Part shown: piece by piece, positions 34,302 to 43,527 of the stretch
Layout: each line of letters starts with the position of its first letter
Position numbering within the stretch: position 1 is the first letter of the stretch
Position numbers and translations under genes: made by a program
Assembly (NCBI GenBank): GCA_902477075.1
Contig: CABSFU010000001.1
Coordinates: forward strand, 62,001-126,000
Length of the DNA: 64,000 nt
Reading direction: 5' to 3'
From: UMGS1498 sp900552335
Lineage (GTDB): Bacteria > Bacillota_I > Bacilli_A > RF39 > UBA660
Notes under the pieces: generated by a model
Seen by the model: only the letters and a program-made list of their open reading frames with translations
Database searches by the model: none
Told to the model about the DNA's origin: nothing

Positions 34302-34850
34302 ATGAAATTGATAGTAGGACTAGGAAATCCTGGAAAAGAATATGAACAAACACGTCACAATATGGGCTTTATGATAATTGATGCTTTTGCTTCAAAACAT
34401 CATATAGTGATTAATAAAAATAAGTTTGATGGGCTTTATACAGAATTTATGGATCAAAATGAGAAAGTTATACTTTTAAAACCTCAGAAATATATTAATT
34501 TATCTGGAGAAGTAATTAAAAAATATATGGATTTTTTTAAAATTTCAATTAATGATCTATTAATTATTAATGATGACTTAGATATGCCATTTGGTAAAGT
34601 TAAAATTAAATATAAAGGTAGTAGTGGTGGTCATAATGGTCTTAAAAATATTGAATTGCATTTAAAAACACAGGAATATAAAAGAATTAAAGTGGGAATA
34701 TCTAATAATAAACAAATTGATACAAAAGATTATGTTTTAGGAAAGATAACAGACAAAAAATCATTAGAAGAAACGATTCAATTAGGTGTTCATATCTTAG
34801 AGGATTATTTCAATATTTCCTTTGACAATTTAATGAATAAATATAATTAA
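34302..34850 (+). CDS. pth: Peptidyl-tRNA hydrolase
   Basis: Pth frees tRNAs from dropped peptidyl-tRNA. The protein (182 aa) begins MKLIVGLGNPGKEYEQTRHN, with the catalytic His in TRHNMGF, the Asn in PQKYINLSG, the DDLDMPFGK motif and GSSGGHNGLK. A GTG at 34293 is in frame, but the ATG at 34302 follows AGAGGTG. Bacillus spoVC is the orthologue; order pth-mfd-spoVT is conserved. Confidence 0.96.
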   Translation: MKLIVGLGNPGKEYEQTRHNMGFMIIDAFASKHHIVINKNKFDGLYTEFMDQNEKVILLKPQKYINLSGEVIKKYMDFFKISINDLLIINDDLDMPFGKVKIKYKGSSGGHNGLKNIELHLKTQEYKRIKVGISNNKQIDTKDYVLGKITDKKSLEETIQLGVHILEDYFNISFDNLMNKYN

Positions 34851-34871
34851 TGATACAAATGTATCATTTTT
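34849..34871 (+). terminator. Short terminator between pth and mfd
   Basis: AATGATAC, loop AAAT, GTATCATT and TTT. It includes the pth stop codon and probably reduces read-through into mfd. Confidence 0.6.
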
Positions 34872-34894
34872 GTCGTAAAGAAAGGAGAAAAAAT

Positions 34895-37800
34895 ATGTCA
34901 ATTTTTAATCAATTTATTACAACTAAAGAGTCTTCTATTTCAGGTCTTACAGATGAATTAAAAGCTATTTACATTCAAAGTAGATATCAGGACAATTCTA
35001 TTGTTGTTGTTACAAATACTTTATATGAAGCAAATATACTATTTCAAAGATTAAAAAGTTACACTAACGAAGTATTGTTTTTTCCCATGGATGATTTTTT
35101 AACAAGTGAAGCGTTAGCTGTTTCTCCTGAATTGAAAACAACAAGATTGGAAACACTTTATTCCTTATTAAAAAACAATCATCAAATTGTAGTAACAAAT
35201 TTAATGGGATATTTAAGATATTTACCAACAAAAAAAGTATTAAATAACAAAATTATATCTTTAAAAGTAAATCATGATTATAATATGAATGAACTGATTC
35301 AAAAAATTTATTCTATAGGTTATACTAAGGAAACAATTACCTCTGTAACAGGAAATTATTCTACTAGAGGATTTGTCATTGATATCTTTCCTATTATGGA
35401 AGAACATCCTATTCGATTAGAATTCTGGGGAGATACTTTAGATAGTATAAAATATTTTGATGAAAATACTCAAAAAACAATTTCTAGTTTATCAGAAATA
35501 AATATTTTTCCGAATACAGAAACTTTAACAGAAACAAATGAAGAATTAAAAAAGTATTATGAAATAGCCAATTATGGAATTTCAACAAATATAAATCATT
35601 ATTTATCTCAAGCAATTACTATCTATTACAATTATGATGAATTATTAAAAGGATATGAATTATTACTTTCAGAAATAAAAGATTATAATGAAACGAATCA
35701 TCAAAATGAAAAATATATGAATCATTTGGATGAAATAGAGGAAAAATCTACTATTTATTTATTATCATTTGATAATTGTGTACAAAGTACAGCAAATTAT
35801 GCTTCTTATAATTTAGAAGAATTGCCGAAAAAAATAGAAGATTTAGAGAAACAATTATCAAGTTATATAGAGCATAAAAAAACAGTTATAATTTGTTTAT
35901 CAGACCAATATAAAATTAATAAAGTATTAGATGAACTATCTATTCCAACAATTTTAACAAATGAAAATGAGATTTTTTCTCAAAAAATTAATATTATTCA
36001 AAAAAATATAATGAATGGTTTTTTGTTTGAAAATTATATTGTAATTAGTGAGAATGAATTATTTCATAAAAAGAATGTCATTTCTAAATATCATAGCACT
36101 TTTAAATATGGTACTAAAATAAGAGATATTAATAAATTAAATATTGGAGATTATATTGTTCATAATTTATATGGAATCGGTAAATACATGGGTTTAAAAA
36201 CTTTACAAAAAAATGGCTATAAAAAAGATTATTTGACAGTAGAATATCAAGACCATGATAAACTTTATATACCGGTTGAAAAAATTGAATTTATTAGTAA
36301 ATTTTCATCAAATGAAGGTGTACAACCTAAAATTAATAAATTAGGTTCTTCTGAATGGGAAAAAACAAAGTTAAAAGTTCGTAAAAAAATAGAAGATATA
36401 GCAGGTGACCTAATAAGATTGTATGCAGCTAGAGAATCAAGCATAGGATTTGCAATGGAAAAAGATGACGAAACACAAATTTTATTTGAAAGTAGATTTC
36501 CTTATCAAGAAACGGAAGATCAAAAGAAAGCCTCGGAAGAGATAAAAAAAGATATGGAAAGTTTAAAACCAATGGATCGATTATTATGTGGAGATGTTGG
36601 TTTTGGTAAAACAGAAGTTGCTTTTAGAGCTATTATGAAAGCTATTTTGTCAGGAAAACAAGTAGCTTATTTATGTCCGACAACTATCCTATCTAATCAG
36701 CATTATAATAACGCTTTGGAAAGATTTAAGAATTTTCCAGTAAACATAGCGTTATTAAATCGTTTTGTTACACCGAAAGAAGTGAAACAAACACTACAGG
36801 ACTTAAAAGAAGGAAAAGTAGATTTTATTATTGGTACTCATCGTTTACTAAGCGAAGATGTTCAGTTTAAAAATTTAGGATTATTAGTAATAGATGAAGA
36901 ACAAAGATTTGGTGTAAAGCATAAAGAAAAAATTAAATCATTAAAAAATAATATTGATATTTTGACATTATCAGCTACTCCAATTCCTAGAACTTTGCAA
37001 ATGTCAATGATGGGAATACGAAATTTATCTTTAATTGAAACACCACCAGTAGATCGTTTTCCGGTTCAAACTTATGTACTAGAAGAAAATAATAGCATTA
37101 TTAAAGATGCCGTTTATAAAGAAATTGCTCGTGATGGCCAAGTATTTATTTTGTATAATTATGTAGCGGATATTGAAAGAAAGAAACAAGAATTAGAGAG
37201 AATCTTACCAGGTGTAAAGATTGGTTTTGCACATGGCAGAATGTCAAAGACAGAATTAGAAAATGTAATGCTTCGCTTTATAAATAAAGAATTTGATGTT
37301 TTATTATGTACGACTATTATTGAAACTGGTATTGATATACCAAGCGCTAATACTTTAATAATTATTGATGCAGATCATTTTGGTTTATCCCAATTGTATC
37401 AAATAAGAGGTAGAGTAGGAAGAAGCAATAAAATAGCTTATTGTTATTTAATGTATAATAAAGGTAAGTCTTTATCAGATATTGCTACGAAACGATTAAA
37501 CGTTATAAAAGAATTTACTGAGCTTGGAAGTGGTTTTTCAATTGCTATGCGAGATTTATCTATTCGAGGTGCTGGTGATATTTTAGGAAGCGAGCAAGCT
37601 GGCTTTATTGATACAGTAGGTATTGATTTATATTTACAAATGTTAGAGGAAGAGGTAAATAAAATAAAAGGTTTACCTGTAAAAACAATTTCAAAAGAAG
37701 ATGAAAAACCTCTTATTGATATTTCAACATCTATAGAAGATAGTTATGTAGATGATACGGATTTAAAATTAGAAATTCATAAAAAAATTAATGAAATTGA

Positions 37801-38155
37801 TACTTATGAAAAATTGTTGGAAATCAAAGAGGAATTGGAAGATCGATTTGGTAAAATCAGCGATAACTTGTTAATTTACATGTATGAAGAATGGTTTGAA
37901 AAATTAGCAAAAAATTTGAAAATTAACAAGATTAGACAAACACCTAACTTTATTGAAGTAACTTTACCAAAAGAAATATCAAATAATTTAAATGGTGAAT
38001 TATTCTTTAAAGAGGTTAGTAATTTATCAAGAATGTTTCGCTTTTCTAAAAAACAGGATAACATTATTATTACCTTAGATATTATTAAATTAGATAAACA
38101 TTTTATTTATTACTTGATTGATTTAATGAAAATATTACAGAAATCTATAAATTAA
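34895..38155 (+). CDS. mfd: Transcription-repair coupling factor
   Basis: Mfd removes RNA polymerase stalled at lesions and recruits UvrA. The protein (1086 aa) has the UvrB-like N-terminal domain, the RNA-polymerase-interacting region (GDYIVHNLYGIGKYMGL), and the RecG-like translocase with CGDVGFGKTEVAFRA and the Walker B VIDEEQRFGVKHKE. The motor continues with TATPIPRTLQM-like sequence (SATPIPRTLQMSMMGIR), QIRGRVGRS, and a TRCF C-terminal domain. It is somewhat shorter than the ~1150-1180 aa usual. The frame is open back to 34850, but AAAGGAG sits before the ATG at 34895. Confidence 0.97.
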   Translation: MSIFNQFITTKESSISGLTDELKAIYIQSRYQDNSIVVVTNTLYEANILFQRLKSYTNEVLFFPMDDFLTSEALAVSPELKTTRLETLYSLLKNNHQIVVTNLMGYLRYLPTKKVLNNKIISLKVNHDYNMNELIQKIYSIGYTKETITSVTGNYSTRGFVIDIFPIMEEHPIRLEFWGDTLDSIKYFDENTQKTISSLSEINIFPNTETLTETNEELKKYYEIANYGISTNINHYLSQAITIYYNYDELLKGYELLLSEIKDYNETNHQNEKYMNHLDEIEEKSTIYLLSFDNCVQSTANYASYNLEELPKKIEDLEKQLSSYIEHKKTVIICLSDQYKINKVLDELSIPTILTNENEIFSQKINIIQKNIMNGFLFENYIVISENELFHKKNVISKYHSTFKYGTKIRDINKLNIGDYIVHNLYGIGKYMGLKTLQKNGYKKDYLTVEYQDHDKLYIPVEKIEFISKFSSNEGVQPKINKLGSSEWEKTKLKVRKKIEDIAGDLIRLYAARESSIGFAMEKDDETQILFESRFPYQETEDQKKASEEIKKDMESLKPMDRLLCGDVGFGKTEVAFRAIMKAILSGKQVAYLCPTTILSNQHYNNALERFKNFPVNIALLNRFVTPKEVKQTLQDLKEGKVDFIIGTHRLLSEDVQFKNLGLLVIDEEQRFGVKHKEKIKSLKNNIDILTLSATPIPRTLQMSMMGIRNLSLIETPPVDRFPVQTYVLEENNSIIKDAVYKEIARDGQVFILYNYVADIERKKQELERILPGVKIGFAHGRMSKTELENVMLRFINKEFDVLLCTTIIETGIDIPSANTLIIIDADHFGLSQLYQIRGRVGRSNKIAYCYLMYNKGKSLSDIATKRLNVIKEFTELGSGFSIAMRDLSIRGAGDILGSEQAGFIDTVGIDLYLQMLEEEVNKIKGLPVKTISKEDEKPLIDISTSIEDSYVDDTDLKLEIHKKINEIDTYEKLLEIKEELEDRFGKISDNLLIYMYEEWFEKLAKNLKINKIRQTPNFIEVTLPKEISNNLNGELFFKEVSNLSRMFRFSKKQDNIIITLDIIKLDKHFIYYLIDLMKILQKSIN

Positions 38156-38168
38156 GTAGTTTTAATAC

Positions 38169-38197
38169 TTGAAATTCTAATGCTTATTTGATATATT
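38169..38197 (+). promoter_or_regulatory. Promoter of the orphan prepilin gene
   Basis: TTGAAA (38169-38174), 17 bases, TATATT (38192-38197) with TG at the extended -10 position. The RNA would start near 38204, giving a leader of about 127 nt. Confidence 0.55.
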
Positions 38198-38203
38198 AGA
38201 CAT

Positions 38204-38302
38204 GTAAATAAAAATAGTAATATAGTTTGTAGATAGCAAATTTTTAGCGTTTGCTATATGCAAACGGGGGGGGGGAGTATTTTTAAATACCTCTTCTTTT
38301 TT
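38204..38302 (+). promoter_or_regulatory. Structured leader with a G10 tract and attenuator-like hairpin
   Basis: The leader holds two mutually exclusive hairpins: TAGCAAA (38234-38240) with TTTGCTA (38250-38256), or CGTTTGC (38248-38254) with GCAAACG (38260-38266). Ten consecutive G follow (38266-38275), very unusual in this AT-rich DNA. Next comes a hairpin GAGTATTT/AAATACCTC (38275-38293, one bulged base) followed by TTCTTTTTTG. This looks like a terminator or attenuator whose competing structures could depend on G-run length. Confidence 0.5.
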
Positions 38303-38330
38303 GTTGCTATAAAAGGGAAGGATGAAGGAC

Positions 38331-39338
38331 ATGAAAAAAGGATTTACATTAATAGAATTATTAGCTGTGATAGTAATATTATCCGTGATTACCTTAATTA
38401 CAGTACCAATGATAACAAATGTAATCGAAGAAAGTAAAAAGAAAGCACTAGCATCTAGTGTAGAGGGACTAGTAGAATCCGCTAATTTGTATGCCATAGA
38501 AAAAGATGGAGTCTATGAATTTTTATTTGATGAAGAACACAAAGGAAGTACAAAAAAAGGAGAAAGCCTAGATTATAGAGGAACCATAGATGGGGAAGGA
38601 AAACTCTATTTAGATAAAGAGGGAAATGTAAGTGTTTGTATCTCAAATGATAATTATTATGTATATAAAAACTATAATAGTGGAATTATCGTAGGAGAGA
38701 GAAAAGCTGGAAATTGTATCATAGGATTTGATGCTTTAACAAATAAATATGTAGCAATGTTAGATAATGGAACAGGGAATGTTAGTAATGTGTATTCCAA
38801 AGATGAAGTAAATAACTTAGTAGATACAAAAGTAACAGAATTAGATACTAAAATAACAAATAATACAAATGAAATCACAAACATGAAAAGTAATATAGAA
38901 GAATTACAAAATAATTTAAATAACTATGCTTTACAAAGTGAATTGGATAAGACAAATACCAATGTAGAAAACTTATCTAGTTTGGTAAATAGCAATCAAA
39001 AATCAATACAAGAATTACAAAATTCATCTTCTAATTTAAATGGAACACATGGTATTGTAGTTGTATTTAGTAGACTTCATTCCAATGTTTATGCTCTTTC
39101 TAATACTGTTTACATGGGAGATTTAAGAAATAAAAGTGTTTCTATAACTAATGCAGCTATCGACGGAGAAGTGTTCTTAACTGACTCAGAACTAAAAATT
39201 ATAAATCAATATCTTGAAGTAGGAAAAGACGGTATAACTGTTAAATTAGAAAATTTAAATGATTCTAACGTAGTTGCTTTAGCAAAAAAATTAGCAACAG
39301 CAGCACTTAATATGGTAGTAGTAATATCTGATAAATAA
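38331..39338 (+). CDS. Orphan type IV prepilin-like protein with coiled-coil stalk
   Basis: The N-terminus MKKGFTLIELLAVIVILSVI is a classical type IV prepilin/pseudopilin signal: short basic leader, cleavage before Phe, Glu at +5, hydrophobic helix. A pilin-like region of about 130 residues follows, with two cysteines (VCISN and GNCII). Residues about 145-235 are an Asn/Thr/Leu-rich coiled coil with heptads. The last ~95 residues start at GTHGIVVVFSRL and form an unrecognised globular end. No assembly ATPase, peptidase or other pilin gene lies nearby. The ATG at 38331 follows AAGGA at 8 bases; one earlier in-frame ATG exists at 38322. Confidence 0.8.
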   Translation: MKKGFTLIELLAVIVILSVITLITVPMITNVIEESKKKALASSVEGLVESANLYAIEKDGVYEFLFDEEHKGSTKKGESLDYRGTIDGEGKLYLDKEGNVSVCISNDNYYVYKNYNSGIIVGERKAGNCIIGFDALTNKYVAMLDNGTGNVSNVYSKDEVNNLVDTKVTELDTKITNNTNEITNMKSNIEELQNNLNNYALQSELDKTNTNVENLSSLVNSNQKSIQELQNSSSNLNGTHGIVVVFSRLHSNVYALSNTVYMGDLRNKSVSITNAAIDGEVFLTDSELKIINQYLEVGKDGITVKLENLNDSNVVALAKKLATAALNMVVVISDK

Positions 39339-39341
39339 AAT

Positions 39342-39377
39342 AAAAAAATTCTAATTTTATGTTAGAATTTTTAATTT
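39342..39377. terminator. Bidirectional terminator between the prepilin gene and ppaC
   Basis: AAAATTCTAA, loop TTTTATG, TTAGAATTTT with A and T runs on both sides; it serves the two convergent genes. Confidence 0.8.
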
Positions 39378-39379
39378 TA

Positions 39380-40999
39380 TTATTTTTTTTCAAGAAAATC
39401 AATAATGTTAGGTATAATTTGTTTTTTTCTAGAAACACATTCAGGAATAAAAGCTCCTTCTTTTAAATCATTGATATCAAAACAATTATCTAAAATATCT
39501 TGTGCTGTTTCATTGTAAATAATATAAGAACCATTTTTTATAATATCTGTAACAAATAATGCAATAATTAAATTATCATTATGCTCGGCTACTTCATTAA
39601 CAAGGTCTACATAGTCATTTAGTTCATCTAATACATCATTAGGTGACAAAGTCAGAATTTGTCCAATACCGATTTTATTATTATTAACATTAAAATTTTT
39701 AAAATCGGAATATAAAACTTCTTCTTTTGTTTTATTTTTTAATGAAGAACCGGCTTTTAACATTTCCATTCCATAATTTTCATAATCTACATTTGCTATA
39801 TTTGCTAAATCAAATACAGCTTCTTTATCTTTGCTTGTTGTAGTAGGAGATCTAAATAATAAGGTATCTGAAATTATACCAGATAACATTAATCCTGCTA
39901 TATTAGCTGGAATTTCAATATTATTTTCTTTGTACATTGCATAAAGAATAGTATTTGTACTACCAACTGGCATATTTCTAAAGCTAATAGGATATTTTGT
40001 ATCTAAATTTCCAATTTTATGGTGATCAACTATTTCCATAATTTCTGCTTCTTCAATACCATCTACACTTTGTAACATTTCATTATGATCTACTAGAATT
40101 ACTTTTTTCTTTGTTGCGTCATTAATATCTGATAATCTTAACATTCCTAAACATTTATCTTCTTTGTCTAATACAGGATAATTTGTATATTTATTTTTTT
40201 TCGTAATAGCAATAAAATCATCAACATCTTCATCATCTGTAATTGTAATAATATTTTCTTTTAATGTAATACTGTCTACATAATTAGATAACCAAATTTT
40301 TCTTGTTGTATCAAAACTGCTTTCATTGGATAAAATAATATTGATGTGATATTGTTTTGCTAAAGCTAAATGTTCATCCTTAATAAAAGAATTTTTAGTT
40401 AAAATAATCATTTTAACTTTCGATTTAATAGCATATTCAATGATACTATGTCTATCTCCAACAATTAAAACAGTATCTTTATTTAGTGATATATTTTCAA
40501 TAAAGGTAGTACTACTATAAGAGGTAACTACTACATTACCATTTATTTCATCATCAAATTTTAATATTTCCTTCGCATTTAATGTTTTAATGATATTATT
40601 GTATGAAGTACACAAAGTATCAATTTTATCATTTATTTGATGTTTAGCAATATCTTTTAACGAAACTAGTCCAACAAATTTATCATTTTTAACAACTGGA
40701 ACAGATCCGACATTATATTCGTTCATATAAAGAAAACAATTATAGATTGTGTCATGATAATCTTTTGCATAGTTTTTTAAATAATTTAAATCTTTAATTT
40801 GTAATCTAACATCATTTAAATATTTTGGTTCTTTTTCATTGAAATAATTCAAAACAAACTTTGTTTCATTGTTAGGATGCCCTAGAATTCTAGCTTCTGT
40901 ATTCAATCCTAATTTATTTTTTAAATAAGATAGTGAAATAGCTGCCGTTACACTATCGGTATCAGGTTTTTTGTGCCCAAAAATGCTTATTTTTTCCAT
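39380..40999 (-). CDS. ppaC: Manganese-dependent inorganic pyrophosphatase with regulatory CBS-DRTGG-CBS insert
   Basis: Family II pyrophosphatase splits PPi to two phosphates. The protein (539 aa) has the DHH-type catalytic parts: GHKKPDTDSVTAA near the N-terminus, VDHNEM, and the DHH motif in VDHHKIGNL. Inserted after about residue 65 is a regulatory block of two CBS domains (VGSVPVVKNDKFVGLVSL; YTNYPVLDKEDKCLGMLRL) around a DRTGG-like domain (VIVGDRHSIIEYAI-like). Such enzymes are controlled by adenine nucleotides and Ap4A. It is one of only two minus-strand genes right of oriC in the window. Confidence 0.93.
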   Translation of the reverse strand: MEKISIFGHKKPDTDSVTAAISLSYLKNKLGLNTEARILGHPNNETKFVLNYFNEKEPKYLNDVRLQIKDLNYLKNYAKDYHDTIYNCFLYMNEYNVGSVPVVKNDKFVGLVSLKDIAKHQINDKIDTLCTSYNNIIKTLNAKEILKFDDEINGNVVVTSYSSTTFIENISLNKDTVLIVGDRHSIIEYAIKSKVKMIILTKNSFIKDEHLALAKQYHINIILSNESSFDTTRKIWLSNYVDSITLKENIITITDDEDVDDFIAITKKNKYTNYPVLDKEDKCLGMLRLSDINDATKKKVILVDHNEMLQSVDGIEEAEIMEIVDHHKIGNLDTKYPISFRNMPVGSTNTILYAMYKENNIEIPANIAGLMLSGIISDTLLFRSPTTTSKDKEAVFDLANIANVDYENYGMEMLKAGSSLKNKTKEEVLYSDFKNFNVNNNKIGIGQILTLSPNDVLDELNDYVDLVNEVAEHNDNLIIALFVTDIIKNGSYIIYNETAQDILDNCFDINDLKEGAFIPECVSRKKQIIPNIIDFLEKK

Positions 41000-41030
41000 A
41001 TACTTCTCCTTCCCTGATTTCTACTAAAAA

Positions 41031-41039
41031 ATTATATCA
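41031..41039 (-). promoter_or_regulatory. Extended -10 of ppaC
   Basis: Minus-strand TGATATAAT, 30 bases before the ppaC start. No good -35 is visible. Confidence 0.45.
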
Positions 41040-41108
41040 TAAAATTTCAAAAATTAAAGTATAAAAAACGTATTTTAAACGAAAATATCTTATAGAGAGA
41101 GGTGAGGT

Positions 41109-41633
41109 ATGAAATCAACTGGTATGATGCGACGAATTGATGAACTTGGTAGAATTGTTATTCCAAAAGAGATTCGAAAAAATTTAAGAATCAAAGAAGG
41201 AGAAAATTTAGAAATTTATGTAGAAAATGAAACAATTTTGCTAAAAAAATATTCACCATTAAAGAATTTAGTGGAAATGGCTACCATTTATGCAGAAGTT
41301 ATTAATTCATTTATAAAAGAAAATGTTGTTATCACGGATAATGATACAATAATTGCAGTTAGTGGAAAATACAAAAAGAAATTATTAAGTAAAAATATCA
41401 GTGATTCTTTATTAAAATCAATTGAAAGAAGAGAAAATATTTTAGAAACACATAAAAAAACTTTAAGTATTGTAGATGACTATGAAGTAACTTACTCTTT
41501 ACATACTATTGTGGTAAATGGTGATTCTGTTGGGTTAGTTTTAATTTTCTCTGAAAATGATAAAATGGATGAAAAAATAGATAATGCTTGTGTTATGGCT
41601 GCAAATTTTTTAGCAAAATATCTTGAAGACTAA
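41109..41633 (+). CDS. spoVT: AbrB-type regulator SpoVT
   Basis: SpoVT is a forespore transcription regulator in Bacillus. The protein (174 aa) has the swapped-hairpin AbrB DNA-binding domain TGMMRRIDELGRIVIPKEIR at the N-terminus and a C-terminal GAF-like domain (about 57-174). That length separates it from AbrB and Abh (about 95 aa). The place after mfd is the Bacillus position, though here the prepilin and ppaC genes intervene. GAGAGGTGAGGT precedes the ATG. Confidence 0.88.
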   Translation: MKSTGMMRRIDELGRIVIPKEIRKNLRIKEGENLEIYVENETILLKKYSPLKNLVEMATIYAEVINSFIKENVVITDNDTIIAVSGKYKKKLLSKNISDSLLKSIERRENILETHKKTLSIVDDYEVTYSLHTIVVNGDSVGLVLIFSENDKMDEKIDNACVMAANFLAKYLED

Positions 41634-41659
41634 GGAAAAATATGATATATTAGGTACGT

Positions 41660-41870
41660 AAAAATGTTGAAGGAAAGAAAAATATCTTCTTTTTGTAGAG
41701 ACTTTGTGGTTGGTGTAAACAAAGAAAAGAAATATTGTAAATGGTTCTGGAGTTGCCTATGTGATATTTAGCTTAGGCCGTAATCTTGCGTTAAAAGTTT
41801 GAGATAAAAACAATGTTTTTAAATAAGGTGGTACCGCGATAAATTCGCCCTTATAAGGTACTTTTTTTTG
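41660..41870 (+). promoter_or_regulatory. T-box riboswitch (methionine) of metG
   Basis: AAGGTGGTACCGCG (41825-41838) is the T-box sequence. Stem I closes AAATATC (41680-41686) with GATATTT (41763-41769). The unpaired triplet just before the 3' strand is ATG (41759-41761), the expected Met specifier. A terminator formed by GTACC with GGTAC plus T8 ends the leader (about 41830-41869). Uncharged tRNA-Met should permit metG expression. Confidence 0.85.
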
Positions 41871-41888
41871 TTGTTTAAGGAGGATTTT

Positions 41889-43442
41889 ATGAAAGAAAAA
41901 TTTTATATTTCAACTGCAATAGCTTATGCTTCTGCAAAACCCCATATTGGAAATACTTACGAAATTGTTTTAGCAGATTCTATTGCTCGTTATAAAAGAC
42001 TATTAGGATATGATGTTTATTTTCAAACAGGTACTGATGAACATGGGGAAAAAATAGAAATTAAAGCTAGAGAAAAAGGAATCCAACCACAAGAATATGT
42101 AGATGAAAATTCCTTAGAAGTTCGCAAAATTTGGGATGTTATGAATACAAGTTATGATAAATTTATTCGTACTACAAATGCATCTCATAAGGAAATGGTA
42201 GCTAAAATTTTTAAAAAGTTATATGATCAGGGAGATATTTATAAAGGAATTTATCAAGGCCTTTATTGTACACCTTGTGAGTCTTTCTGGACAGAAACAC
42301 AGTTAGTAGACGGCAAATGTCCTGATTGTGGCAGAGAAGTACATGTCGCAGAAGAAGAGGCTTATTTCTTTAAATTGAGCAATTATAGTAAAAGATTAGA
42401 AGAATATATTGAAACACACCCAGAATTTATTAAACCTGAAAGTAGAAAAAATGAAATCGTAAATAACTTTATAAAACCAGGGTTACAAGACCTTTGTGTA
42501 TCTCGTACATCATTTGACTGGGGTATTCCAGTATCATTTGATGATAAACATGTTATTTATGTATGGATTGATGCTTTAAGCAACTATATTACTTTCTTAG
42601 GATATGATGTAGATGGTAATCATTCAGAAGAATTTAAAAAATATTGGCCAGCTGATATTCATTTAATCGGTAAAGATATTTTACGTTTTCACACAATTTA
42701 TTGGCCAATTATGTTGATGGCTTTAAATTTACCACTTCCAAAACAAGTTTTCGGTCATCCATGGGTATTGTTTGGAAATGACAAGATGAGTAAATCGAAA
42801 GGAAATATTTTATATGCTGATGATTTAGTAAAAGAATTTGGTGTAGATGCTATTCGTTATTATTTACTTCATGAAATACCTTATTCTAATGATGGATCAA
42901 TTACTTATGAATTAATTATTGATCGTATCAATTCTGATTTAGCAAATATTTTAGGAAATTTAGTAAACCGTACGATTTCTATGTGTCAAAAATATTTTAA
43001 TGGAATCGTCTATGAACCAACTACTTACACTGAATTAGACTTAGAATTAAGAGATATGGTAATGTCTTTACCTAATAAAGTAAAAGCAAAAATGGATGAT
43101 TTGAGAGTAGCAGAAGCTATTGATGAGATATTTGAGGTATTAAGAAGATGTAATAAATATATAGATGAAACAACTCCATGGATTTTAGCAAAAGAACAAA
43201 ATGAGGAAAGGTTAAAAACAGTATTGTATACATTACTAGAATCAATTAGAAGTTGCGCTGTAATGTTGCAACCATTTTTACCAGATACAGCAGATGAAAT
43301 TTTTAAACAATTAAATACAGAAAACAGATATATTGACAGTATTAATTTTAAAGGAATGGATCCATTAATTAAATTGAATGAACCAACTCCTTTATTCTTA
43401 AGAATTGATAAAGAAAAAAAATTACAAGAATTATCTAAATAG
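41889..43442 (+). CDS. metG: Methionyl-tRNA synthetase
   Basis: A class I synthetase charging tRNA-Met. The protein (517 aa) has the HIGH-like PHIGNTYE, the zinc knuckle CTPCESFW...CPDCGRE, the KMSKS motif in GNDKMSKSKGN, and the anticodon-binding helical domain. It lacks the C-terminal EMAP-like tRNA-binding domain found in Bacillus MetS (about 660 aa). The ATG at 41889 follows AAGGAGG; the T-box terminator overlaps the earlier in-frame start. Confidence 0.96.
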   Translation: MKEKFYISTAIAYASAKPHIGNTYEIVLADSIARYKRLLGYDVYFQTGTDEHGEKIEIKAREKGIQPQEYVDENSLEVRKIWDVMNTSYDKFIRTTNASHKEMVAKIFKKLYDQGDIYKGIYQGLYCTPCESFWTETQLVDGKCPDCGREVHVAEEEAYFFKLSNYSKRLEEYIETHPEFIKPESRKNEIVNNFIKPGLQDLCVSRTSFDWGIPVSFDDKHVIYVWIDALSNYITFLGYDVDGNHSEEFKKYWPADIHLIGKDILRFHTIYWPIMLMALNLPLPKQVFGHPWVLFGNDKMSKSKGNILYADDLVKEFGVDAIRYYLLHEIPYSNDGSITYELIIDRINSDLANILGNLVNRTISMCQKYFNGIVYEPTTYTELDLELRDMVMSLPNKVKAKMDDLRVAEAIDEIFEVLRRCNKYIDETTPWILAKEQNEERLKTVLYTLLESIRSCAVMLQPFLPDTADEIFKQLNTENRYIDSINFKGMDPLIKLNEPTPLFLRIDKEKKLQELSK

Positions 43443-43527
43443 TGTAAATTGTTGTAAAATGTCGAAGATTTCTAATTGAGCTTTTTACTATGGTATGTTA
43501 TAGTAAATTTGTGCTTAAGGAGGAAAT

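Noticed and set aside
38204..38330. c-di-GMP (GEMM) riboswitch before the prepilin
   Set aside because: The conserved GEMM core is not recognisable; the hairpins and G run do not fit it.
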